Under the pieces are notes generated by a model. That model saw nothing but the letters and a program-made list of their open reading frames with translations. It was not told the origin of the DNA and made no database searches. DNA of 64,000 bases from IDS-8 sp036381215 (GTDB lineage Bacteria > Pseudomonadota > Gammaproteobacteria > Steroidobacterales > Woeseiaceae), in contig DASVDF010000091.1 of the NCBI GenBank assembly GCA_036381215.1, positions 72,070-136,069 of the forward strand. The letters are read 5' to 3'. Shown here in pieces: positions 18,394-26,547 of the stretch (its first letter is position 1; the number at the start of each line of letters is the position of its first letter). The position numbers were made by a program, and so were the translations under genes.

Positions 18394-21390
18394 TCAGAAC
18401 GACAGGCGGGCGCCGAGGTAGAACCGGCGCGGCTCCACCCAGTTGTTGGCTTCGCCGAAGGTGAAGCCGCCGCCGCCTGCACCGAGGTCCTGGTTCCGGA
18501 TCGGAGCCTGATCGTCGAGGATATTGAAAATGTCGAGGAAGAACTCGGCCTGGTAACGATCATCCCACAGGGACCGCGTGTACTTGACCCGAACGTCCAG
18601 CGTGCCGTAGGGATCAGTCTTGAAGGCGCCGACCGCGCCGTCCTCGACCCAAGGGGCCTCCACGCCGCCGTAGACGTACGAATCACCCAGCTGGGGAAGG
18701 TGCCGGCTGCTCGCCAGGAACGTCCGGCTGTAAAGCGTCCCGGAGTTCCAGTAATAAGCGGCACCGAGCTCGATGCCATTCTCCCAGGCGTAGGACCCGC
18801 CCAGCTTGAGGAGGTGCTCGACGTTGCCCGGCTGCGGTCCATACATGTTCGGCGCACGCGGATCCAGGAAGACCACGTCGCCCTGGAAGTCGGCATTGCT
18901 GTCCGAGTTGGTGTTGCCTTTCGCGTCGTTGTACGCGTAGGACGCCAGTAGCTGCCAGTTGTCCTCCGGCGTGCGGCGCTTACGGAACGTCAATTCGGCA
19001 CCCGTGTAGTCGCGCTTGCCGCCCGCAAGAGTGGCAATGACGTAGTTCGAGTCCGGGATTGAATCGTATCCGAAGTACGTAATTGGCAGCACGAAATCGC
19101 CGACCTGTTCCGGATCCGTGTACAGCCCAAGGTCGTAGTCCTCGAGAATGTCGCTGGTCTTGCGATCCGTCACTGTAATGCCGACGCTCATATCGCTGGT
19201 CAGCGCCTGCTCGTAGCCGAGCATGAATTCGTCGGTATAGGGCGTCTTGGTCGACGGCGCGAAGAACGCGTCCTGTTGCTGGGAACCGCCGCGCACGCGG
19301 AACGTCACCCACTGGTCACCCACGTAGATCTGTTCGTTGCGAACCGAGCCGGTCAGGGTGCCGGCGAACGAAGTCATGTTCGTGCGGATCGGGTCGTAAT
19401 AGCGGCCTCCGAATGCCCAGACCTTGCTGGCACCGTCGCCATGGATGTCATAGACGACACTCAGTCGGGGCGCGAGCTCGTAATCGAACGTGAAGATCTT
19501 CGAGCCGTCGGTTGCGTAGTGGTCCCACTTTTCAGCACGGATTCCGGCGTTGACGGTCCAGTGGTCGTTGATTTCCCACGAATCCTGGATGAAGAACGTG
19601 CTGCCCTTGGTCTCGAACTTCAGCGGCGCCTGCGATGCCTGCACGATGCGGTAAACGTTCACCGTGCCCTGCGGATTGCCCGCCGTGCTGTCGAACACGA
19701 TCTGCCCTACTTCCTCGTCGCTGAGATCGCCCGAATTGTCGCTATCGAGCAAAGCGATGAGGTCCGCCGAATTGGGATCCGCGGTGATACCGTCGATGAT
19801 GCGCTGATAATCGTCTGCAACGATGTCCTGCGCCCCGATCCAATCGTTGGTAACGTACTCATCCAGCGTGGTGCCGGCGTTCACATTCGCAATGGATGTG
19901 TACTGGGCGCCATCACCCGTGTACACGAAGTTCGTCGTGTACTCGTTCTTGCTGTCGGTGTAACCAAACTTGATGTCGTGATAGCCCCACTTGCTTTCGA
20001 GGAAGTATTCGAGCGTCAGGGAGACTTCATCCTTGTTGCGGAAGGTGGTCGTGTTGGTCCCGAGGCCACCGAGATCGGTCTGTTCGTTCGTGACTCCCGG
20101 CACGCCGAAGTACGCAACGTCGTTTCTTGTCTCGTCGCTGGCGGCGTAGGTACTCAATTCACCTTCGTGGCTCGCGTAGTCGACGGTGGCAACGAAGTTT
20201 TCCCACGAGTGCGCGTAGCTGAACTTGTAGTTGTCGCCGCCCTGTTCGCGATCGGAGTCACGACGGTTCAACGTGGAGATGTCACTCGAGCTGAGCAGCT
20301 CGACGGGGTCGTTGAAATACTCGGCAATGACCTGATCGTTGTCCGTCACCTGCCACGTGAACTTGAGGAAGCCCAGGTCGTCCGTCCTCTTCGCGGTGCG
20401 GAGGAACTCGTCCGTGTTCGGATCGATGACGTCGTCTTCTCTTTCCTTTCTCTGCAGAGAAGCGAAGAACCAGAGCTTGTCCCTGATGATCGGGCCGCCC
20501 AGCGTGAAGGCGGTGTCGAACGTCGAGAACGAGGCATTCGGCAGGTTCTTGTTATCCGCCACCAGGCTATCGCTCTGGGTGTAGTAGTTGACCGAACCGT
20601 GGAACTCGTTGCTTCCCGATTTGGTGATGACCCGGGAGATCAGGCCCTGGCCGCCCGCGTACTCCGCCGGCACGCCGCCGGTGATGATCTGTTGCTCCTG
20701 GATGATCTCGGAGTTGAAGTTGGCGCCGAACGTGCCCGTCAGGTTGTCCGTGATGTTGACGCCGTCGATGTAGTAGACGTTGTCGGAGGACACTCCGAAG
20801 GTGTTGCCGTTCCGGTCCACGACGTCGCTGTAATTCACGCCGGACTTCGACGACGGGTTGCCGTTCAGGGTCGGCTTGGTCGTCGGCGCGAGCTGCAGAT
20901 AGGACTGGTATGTGCGGCCCGTGGGCAGGGACTCCGTGAGATCCAGCGTCACGTCCGTGGCCACCATCGCGGAGGTGGTGTCCACGAGCTGCGTATCGGC
21001 ATTCACACCCGTGACGACAACTTCTTCGATGTCCGCGCCCGGGCCGCCGAGGACGGCACCGAAGTCGAACGTGCGATCGGACACGACCTTGACGTCCGTG
21101 TACCTGACGGTTGGGAAACCTTCACCGCCGACGGCCAGCTCATAGTGGTTGGACGGGTCGAGGCCTTCCAGCCGGACGATGCCGTCTGCGCCGGTGATGC
21201 CGGAGCGGCTGGTCAGGCTTTCGGGCGTTCTCGCGGTGACCGTCACGCCCGAGACAGGCGCACCGGTCGAATCGGTCACGGTGACTCTCAGGCCACCGGT
21301 ATCGGCAAGAGCAACGCTGCATGCGAAAGACAGCACGACAGCGGCTATCCGTGCGCGCCAGGCGCGCGCGACAGGCGTAGGACTCTTCAC
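18394..21390 (-). CDS. Oar-like TonB-dependent receptor with an EF-hand loop
   Basis: A 998-residue outer-membrane receptor starting at GTG 21390 behind AAAGGGG. It has a signal peptide ending ACSVALA, a carboxypeptidase-regulatory-like domain (about 31-100; LRVTVTDSTGAPVSGVTV), a plug (DIEEVVVTGVNADTQ, YYIDGVNITDNLTG), a long 22-stranded-type barrel and a C-terminal aromatic end (LGARLSF). This is the Oar/TonB layout often used for oligosaccharide or peptide uptake. Uniquely visible here, residues 549-560 spell a complete EF-hand loop, DSDNSGDLSDEE, in a probable extracellular loop. The receptor lies downstream of GH3 and next to amylolytic genes, so import of an oligosaccharide is likely, and calcium could shape or gate ligand binding. 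Substrate is inferred from context only. Confidence 0.9.
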   Translation of the reverse strand: MKSPTPVARAWRARIAAVVLSFACSVALADTGGLRVTVTDSTGAPVSGVTVTARTPESLTSRSGITGADGIVRLEGLDPSNHYELAVGGEGFPTVRYTDVKVVSDRTFDFGAVLGGPGADIEEVVVTGVNADTQLVDTTSAMVATDVTLDLTESLPTGRTYQSYLQLAPTTKPTLNGNPSSKSGVNYSDVVDRNGNTFGVSSDNVYYIDGVNITDNLTGTFGANFNSEIIQEQQIITGGVPAEYAGGQGLISRVITKSGSNEFHGSVNYYTQSDSLVADNKNLPNASFSTFDTAFTLGGPIIRDKLWFFASLQRKEREDDVIDPNTDEFLRTAKRTDDLGFLKFTWQVTDNDQVIAEYFNDPVELLSSSDISTLNRRDSDREQGGDNYKFSYAHSWENFVATVDYASHEGELSTYAASDETRNDVAYFGVPGVTNEQTDLGGLGTNTTTFRNKDEVSLTLEYFLESKWGYHDIKFGYTDSKNEYTTNFVYTGDGAQYTSIANVNAGTTLDEYVTNDWIGAQDIVADDYQRIIDGITADPNSADLIALLDSDNSGDLSDEEVGQIVFDSTAGNPQGTVNVYRIVQASQAPLKFETKGSTFFIQDSWEINDHWTVNAGIRAEKWDHYATDGSKIFTFDYELAPRLSVVYDIHGDGASKVWAFGGRYYDPIRTNMTSFAGTLTGSVRNEQIYVGDQWVTFRVRGGSQQQDAFFAPSTKTPYTDEFMLGYEQALTSDMSVGITVTDRKTSDILEDYDLGLYTDPEQVGDFVLPITYFGYDSIPDSNYVIATLAGGKRDYTGAELTFRKRRTPEDNWQLLASYAYNDAKGNTNSDSNADFQGDVVFLDPRAPNMYGPQPGNVEHLLKLGGSYAWENGIELGAAYYWNSGTLYSRTFLASSRHLPQLGDSYVYGGVEAPWVEDGAVGAFKTDPYGTLDVRVKYTRSLWDDRYQAEFFLDIFNILDDQAPIRNQDLGAGGGGFTFGEANNWVEPRRFYLGARLSF

Positions 21391-21544
21391 TTGTGTACCC
21401 CTTTGCAGTTGTTGGTTTTTGGCTGCAGGGTTCCCGCCGCTCTTCGGCTGTTCGGGCGGGCGCTCTGCTTGCCGCTCAACGTCGTGGACGCCGAGGGTAT
21501 TCCCTTTGGTTATATAAGCTATCAGAAGCCCGGAGCGAGCACAA

Positions 21545-21562
21545 ACAGCGGCTCCGGCCGCT
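21545..21562 (-). terminator. Hairpin between the lipoprotein gene and the TonB receptor
   Basis: CAGCGG-CTCCGG-CCGCTG is a perfect 6-bp stem located 57 bases after the stop of the upstream minus-strand gene, with TTTGTG following on that strand. It could be a weak terminator or attenuator; the receptor's own promoter probably lies in the AT-richer stretch around 21495-21535. Confidence 0.3.
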
Positions 21563-21618
21563 GTCCGGGCGCTAATCGCCGTTGCAGAATCCCAACGGGG
21601 GCAAACCGGCCGGGGCCG

Positions 21619-22842
21619 TCAGAACAGCAGGGAGACGTTGAGCTCCACCGAGTTCTCGTCGACCTCGCCCTCGCCCGGCTGGCGCAACTGCGACCAGTTC
21701 CAGCGCATGCCGAAGACGGGCGCGGTGCCCGGCGCGACGGTCTGGATCCAGGGGGAAAGATCCAGCGCGAGGCCGAAACGGTCGCGGGGGGCGCGCGCGT
21801 CCGGCATGAACCACAGGGGGTCGACGCCCTGCGCCCAGTCCGCCGACACGGAGGCATCGGCCAGGTGCCAGGTGAGCGACGCGTTCGCCGACCAGCTGGT
21901 CTCCGGGGCGAACGCGGGCTCGGGGCCGAGCAGCAGCGCCGGCGACTGGCGCACCGCGACCAGCGCCGCGGCGGAAAGCGCCCCGAAATCGCGCGAGTGA
22001 CGGAGGCCGAGCTGATAGCCGGGATCGAAATCCGCGTCCAGCGCGAGCTCCGACCACAAGGGCTCGATGACCCGCACTTGCGCCACGCTCTCGCGCGCGT
22101 CGCCGGTCCACGACCAGCCGATGCCCCAGGTCTGTACCGGCAGACCGGCGTACTCGGTGCCTTCCGCGATCACGCACTCGCGCCCGGACACCTGCATGAG
22201 AGCGCCGCGCCGGCCCTCCGCGTACAGCGGCAATCCGAGGCTGCTCTCCACGTTGCAGTGCAGCGCGAGCGACGGATCGAAAGCCTGTGCCTGATCGGTC
22301 CACTGCACGCGCACGGTGGCGCGCCAGGGCGACCATTCGACCTCGGCGCGCTCGCGCTCCGTCTGCGCCTCGCCGGCGAGCTGCCAGCTGTCCTGCACCT
22401 CCGCGGTCACGCCGAGGGACAGCGGCGCACCGACGAGCTCCGGCAGTGTCAGCACCACGTTCTGGCCGAAGTGCTGGCCCGCGAGGACCGAGGGCGTCGA
22501 CCTCGCAGCAGCGTCGTTCGCCTGCGAGAAGACGTCACCGGCCTCCAGCCGGTAGCTCGCGCGATAGCGCAGCAGGTCGTCGTCGAGCCCGAAACCCACC
22601 CGGCTGGCGAGGAGCGCGCCGCCGTCCGCGGCGCCGGCGTCGAGCATCGGCAGGCCGCCGGCGACATCGAACAGCAGCGACGAACGCTTGCCGCTCTGCA
22701 CTCCCGGCGCCATCGGGTCGTCGGCCGGCGCCGGCGCGCTCGAGGACGATGGCGACGTCGATTCACCCCCGGCCGGCGATACGGCGCAACCGGCCAGCAT
22801 GGCGAGCGCGGCGGTGACGGCGGCGACTTTACGGAACGGCAC
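21619..22842 (-). CDS. Predicted lipoprotein with outer-membrane barrel features, family unknown
   Basis: A 407-residue protein that I do not recognise. A lipobox (LAGC, residues 16-19) follows a short signal sequence; then comes a Ser/Pro-rich linker to about residue 45. The rest alternates polar and hydrophobic residues in strand-like fashion (ALMQVSGRECVIAEG; FGMRWNWSQLRQPG), and the last residues VELNVSLLF end in phenylalanine, the outer-membrane insertion mark of beta-barrels. It is transcribed toward the TonB receptor with a 228-base gap. Two cysteines (besides the lipobox) could pair. A role in surface binding or assembly beside the receptor is possible. Lipid anchor plus terminal Phe is an unusual combination. 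Confidence 0.65.
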   Translation of the reverse strand: MPFRKVAAVTAALAMLAGCAVSPAGGESTSPSSSSAPAPADDPMAPGVQSGKRSSLLFDVAGGLPMLDAGAADGGALLASRVGFGLDDDLLRYRASYRLEAGDVFSQANDAAARSTPSVLAGQHFGQNVVLTLPELVGAPLSLGVTAEVQDSWQLAGEAQTERERAEVEWSPWRATVRVQWTDQAQAFDPSLALHCNVESSLGLPLYAEGRRGALMQVSGRECVIAEGTEYAGLPVQTWGIGWSWTGDARESVAQVRVIEPLWSELALDADFDPGYQLGLRHSRDFGALSAAALVAVRQSPALLLGPEPAFAPETSWSANASLTWHLADASVSADWAQGVDPLWFMPDARAPRDRFGLALDLSPWIQTVAPGTAPVFGMRWNWSQLRQPGEGEVDENSVELNVSLLF

Positions 22843-23078
22843 GGCGATCCTCCCTGAGCACCTTAGGCTGGCGTTCTTGTCGATGCGCGGGCGGGCGCGG
22901 CACGCCGCCGCATCGCAGGCGAGCCGCGATGACGCAACGTGTCGGCTTCGGCAACGTGGCCGAAAGGGAATGCCCAGCTCCGGTGGGCAAGCTACCGAAC
23001 TTTCGCCGCTAATTCAAATGACGGCGTCTCATTCATCACGCGCGGCTCAAGATCCGCGCGCGAATTGGCGGCGCGCGA

Positions 23079-25040
23079 TCAGCGCGGGCCGGCTTCGGCC
23101 TCGCCCAGTGCGTTGCCCCTGGTCCCGGTGCGGTACATGAGCCAGCCGACCGCCGCGAGCACGAGCAGCCCGAACCACTGGCCGAGCTGGAACATTTCCG
23201 GCACGGCGAGCACGTCGCGGTCCGCGGTGGCCACGATCGGGATGGCGATGGCGATGCCCATCAGCGCCTCGCCGGTGATCAGGCCGGCGGCGAACAGCGT
23301 CCCCGGCTGGTGAATGCGATCGCGCTCCGCGCCATCGCCTGTGAGCCCATGGTACCGCTCCACCAGCCAGGACAGCAGGCCGCCCAGGAAGATGGGCACC
23401 ATCAGCTCGAGCGGCAGGTAGATGCCGATCGCCGCGGCGAGCACGGGCACGCGGAAGCTCGACTTGAGCGCCTTCAGGATCTCGTCGAGAACGATCACGG
23501 CGGCACCGATGGCGACACCGATGCCGATCATGACCCACGGCAGCTCGCCGCCGAACATGCCGCTGGCGACCGCCGCCATCAGCGTCGCCTGCGGGGCACC
23601 GAGCGGGTTGGGCTTCTCCGGCGTCGGCGCGACGCCGATGCCGTAGGCGGCATCCAGCAGGTTCAGCATGGGCGCCATGATGAAGGCGCACGACAGCGCG
23701 CCGATGCCGAGCATGAGCTGCTGTTTCCACGGCGTCGCGCCGACCAGGTAGCCCGCTTTCAGGTCCTGGAGGTTGTCGCCACCCACCGCCGCCGCGCAGC
23801 AGACGACGGCGCCGATCATGATGGCGGCCACCGCGCCGATGTTCGAATCGCGGCCGAGCAGGAACAGGAGCACGACCGACGCGAACAGGATCGTGGCGAT
23901 GGTGATGCCCGAAACGGGGTTGTTCGAGGAGCCGACGAGGCCGGCGAGATAGGCGGATACGGACACGAACACGAAGCCCGCGACGATCATGATGATCGTC
24001 ATCGGCAGGCTCACCGTCCATTCGCCGACGATGGCCTGGTACAGCGCGCCGAGCGGCAGCACGAACAGCACGAGCGCGATGAGCATCCAGGTCATCGGCA
24101 GGTCGCGCTCGGTTTCTGCCACGGCCTGGCCGGCGCCGCGGCGAGCCGCCGCGAGGCCGCTGCGGATACCCGAGATCAGCGACTTGCGCAGCGAGAACAG
24201 GGTCCAGATGCCGCCGATCAGCATGGCGCCGACGCCGAGGTAGCGGACTTTCGCGCCCCAGATCGCACCTCCTGCGGCCGCCGCATCCAGGCCGGCGATC
24301 CGCGCCGCGAGCGTCGGGTCCGTATCGAGGAAGAAGGCGTGGTAGATCGGGATCGCGAAATGCCACGACAGGATCGAGCCGGACACCACGACGATGCCGA
24401 CGTTGACCCCCACGATGTAGCCGACGCCGAGCAGCGCCGGCGACAGGCCCGTGCCGATGTAGGCGATGCTCTTGCCGCCGGCGACGTAAGAAGAGAGCAC
24501 CCAGTTGTCCGGGATGATGCGCAGCGCGCTTTCGGCGCACAGCTTCACCACCGCGCCGATGGCGCCCGCCTTTGCAAGGATGCGCAGACCCGGCCCGGGG
24601 TTGGCGCCCGCCTTCAGCACTTCCGCCGCGGCCTTGCCTTCCGGGAACGGCAGCGGGTTCTCGACGATCATGGTGCGCCGGAGCGGCACCGAGAACAGCA
24701 CGCCGAGCAGCCCGCCGAGACCGGCGATGGCCAGCACCCACGAATAGCGGAAATCCTCCCAGTAGCCGAGGATGACGAGCGCCGGCAGGGTGAAGATGAC
24801 GCCGGCCGCGATCGAGGACCCGGCGGAAGCGCCGGTCTGCACGATGTTGTTCTCGAGGATCGAGCCGCCGCCCAGGAGCCGCAGCACGCCCATTGAGACC
24901 ACCGCCGCCGGGATGGCCGTCGCCACGGTCAGGCCCGCGAACAGCCCGAGGTAGGCATTCGCCGCGGCCAGGATGACGGCAAGCACGATGGCGAGGATCA
25001 CGGCGCGTGCCGACATCTGCCGCTGGTTGGTCTGGCTCAT
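23079..25040 (-). CDS. OPT family oligopeptide transporter
   Basis: A 653-residue inner-membrane protein with about 15 hydrophobic segments. Family marks of the bacterial OPT group are the N-terminal NAYLGLFAGLTVATAIPAAV, ENNIVQTGASAGSSIAAG and PFPEGKAAAEVL, and the C-terminal GEALMGIAIAIPIV. The start at 25040 gives the family-typical beginning (MSQTNQRQMSARA) behind AGGGGAG; an upstream in-frame extension is rejected as it is basic and unrelated. OPT carriers take up oligopeptides or metal chelates by proton symport. It diverges from an exported amidohydrolase of the dipeptidase kind, an attractive functional pairing for peptide scavenging, although substrates cannot be read from the sequence. 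Confidence 0.92.
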   Translation of the reverse strand: MSQTNQRQMSARAVILAIVLAVILAAANAYLGLFAGLTVATAIPAAVVSMGVLRLLGGGSILENNIVQTGASAGSSIAAGVIFTLPALVILGYWEDFRYSWVLAIAGLGGLLGVLFSVPLRRTMIVENPLPFPEGKAAAEVLKAGANPGPGLRILAKAGAIGAVVKLCAESALRIIPDNWVLSSYVAGGKSIAYIGTGLSPALLGVGYIVGVNVGIVVVSGSILSWHFAIPIYHAFFLDTDPTLAARIAGLDAAAAGGAIWGAKVRYLGVGAMLIGGIWTLFSLRKSLISGIRSGLAAARRGAGQAVAETERDLPMTWMLIALVLFVLPLGALYQAIVGEWTVSLPMTIIMIVAGFVFVSVSAYLAGLVGSSNNPVSGITIATILFASVVLLFLLGRDSNIGAVAAIMIGAVVCCAAAVGGDNLQDLKAGYLVGATPWKQQLMLGIGALSCAFIMAPMLNLLDAAYGIGVAPTPEKPNPLGAPQATLMAAVASGMFGGELPWVMIGIGVAIGAAVIVLDEILKALKSSFRVPVLAAAIGIYLPLELMVPIFLGGLLSWLVERYHGLTGDGAERDRIHQPGTLFAAGLITGEALMGIAIAIPIVATADRDVLAVPEMFQLGQWFGLLVLAAVGWLMYRTGTRGNALGEAEAGPR

Positions 25041-25210
25041 CGAGGGCTCCCCTGCTGGTCTTGTTCTGGCCCGCCGTCCGCGCGGCGGACGGCAGCGACG
25101 GTACCCCAAATCGCCCCCGCTGTCTCGCTTCCGCGGTCCGCCGGGCCGGATTCCTTTCGGCAAGGGCCGGTGCTATCGTCCCGCGGCCGTTGCCGTTCAC
25201 GGGTGTATCG

Positions 25211-26491
25211 ATGCCGCGCGCGACCGTTGTGTTCCTGTTCCTGATGGCGCTCGCCGGACCTTCCGGCGCCGCTGCCGACACTCTCTATATCCGGGCCGGA
25301 CAGCTCGTCGACACCGTCGACGGGCGATTGCGCGCCGACCAGGTCATCGTCGTCGAAGGCGAGCGGATCGCGCGGGTCGCGCCCGCCGGTGACGTCGAGA
25401 TCCCGGCCGGCGCGCGGGTCATCGACCTGTCGGGCCAGACCGTGCTGCCGGGCCTGATCGACATGCACACGCACCTCACCGGCGATCACCGCTTCCACGG
25501 CTACGAGTCGCTCGCGATCTCGGTGCCGCGCGAGGCGCTGTACGGCGTGCTGAACGCGAGGAAGACGCTGCTCGCGGGTTTCACGTCCGTGCGCAACGTG
25601 GGCGCGGGAGGCTACAGCGACATCGCGCTCCGCGATGCGATCGCCGCGGGCGAGATCGACGGGCCGCGCATGCGTGCCTCGGGTCCCGCGCTCGGCATCA
25701 CCGGCGGGCACTGCGACAACAACCTGCTGCCGAGCGAATACGCGGACAAGAGCGCCGGGGTCGCCGACGGCCCCTGGGCCGCGCGCGCCAAGGTGCGCGA
25801 GGTCGTCAAGTACGGCGCGGACGTGATCAAGATCTGCGCGACGGGCGGCGTGCTCTCCAAGGGCGACAGCGTCGGCGGGCAGCAGTACACGCCGGAGGAG
25901 ATGAGTGCCATCGTCGAGGAGGCGCATCGCCACGGACGCAAGGTGGCGGCGCACGCGCACGGAACCGAGGGGATCAAGGACGCGATCCTGGCCGGCGTCG
26001 ACTCCATAGAACATTCCAGCCTGATCGACGAGGAAGGCATAAACCTCGCGAAGGCGCACGGCACTTTCCTCGTGATGGACATCTACAACGACACCTACAT
26101 TCTCGAGCACGGCGCCGAGGTCGGCATGCTGCCGGAATCGCTGGAGAAGGAGCGGCAGATCGGCCAGCTGCAGCGCGACAATTTTCGCAAAGCGTTCGAG
26201 GGCGGCGCGCGGATGGCGTTCGGCAGCGACAGCGGCGTCTACCCGCACGGGGACAACGGCAAGCAGTTCGCGTACATGGTCGAGTACGGGATGACGCCGA
26301 TGGAGGCGATCCAGGCCGCGACCGTGCACGCCGCGGAGCTCATGGGCTGGCCGGACGAGGTGGGCGCGATCGCCGCGGGGCGTTATGCCGACATCATCGC
26401 GGTCAGCGGCAACCCGCTCGAGAACGTGCGCCTGCTGGAGAACGTGGCGTTCGTGATGAAGGGCGGCAAGGTCTACAAATCGGGGCTGTAG
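25211..26491 (+). CDS. Exported metal-dependent amidohydrolase, probable Xaa-Pro dipeptidase type
   Basis: A 426-residue amidohydrolase with signal peptide (FLFLMALAGPSGAAA). Metal-site residues of the subtype with a carboxylated lysine are visible: H86/H88 in IDMHTHL, K207 in VIKICATGG, H248/H250 in AAHAHG, a further His in SIEHSS, and the catalytic Asp in GSDSGVYPHG. The GGHCDNN segment and DIYNDTY match the exported prolidase-like group that hydrolyses Xaa-Pro or N-acyl dipeptides. ATG 25211 gives a clean signal peptide. It diverges from the OPT peptide transporter, supporting a peptide-degrading role. Its last codon and TAG stop are part of a REP-like repeat, so the extreme C-terminus may have been remodelled by that insertion. 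Confidence 0.88.
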   Translation: MPRATVVFLFLMALAGPSGAAADTLYIRAGQLVDTVDGRLRADQVIVVEGERIARVAPAGDVEIPAGARVIDLSGQTVLPGLIDMHTHLTGDHRFHGYESLAISVPREALYGVLNARKTLLAGFTSVRNVGAGGYSDIALRDAIAAGEIDGPRMRASGPALGITGGHCDNNLLPSEYADKSAGVADGPWAARAKVREVVKYGADVIKICATGGVLSKGDSVGGQQYTPEEMSAIVEEAHRHGRKVAAHAHGTEGIKDAILAGVDSIEHSSLIDEEGINLAKAHGTFLVMDIYNDTYILEHGAEVGMLPESLEKERQIGQLQRDNFRKAFEGGARMAFGSDSGVYPHGDNGKQFAYMVEYGMTPMEAIQAATVHAAELMGWPDEVGAIAAGRYADIIAVSGNPLENVRLLENVAFVMKGGKVYKSGL

Positions 26492-26547
26492 GAGCGCGCA
26501 TCGCGCGCGGCGAACGATCGTGGGTCGCGCGCAGTGCGCGCTCCTAC
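26488..26547. repeat. Inverted pair of REP-like palindromes supplying both stop codons, copies 3a/3b
   Basis: GTAGGAGCGCGCATCGCGCGC (26488-26508) and its reverse-orientation partner GCGCGCAGTGCGCGCTCCTAC (26527-26547) flank a short spacer between two convergent genes. The TAG in each outward end is the stop of the adjacent gene: 26489-26491 for the amidohydrolase and 26544-26546 for the nucleotidase. The paired layout resembles the BIME arrangement of REP sequences. Confidence 0.85.

Noticed and set aside
22930..23000. Possible riboswitch before the lipoprotein/OPT genes
   Set aside because: Short GCCCA...TGGGC and GGTGG...CTACC pairings can be drawn, but they do not match any known riboswitch core and lie at the wrong side of both neighbouring starts for one of them.
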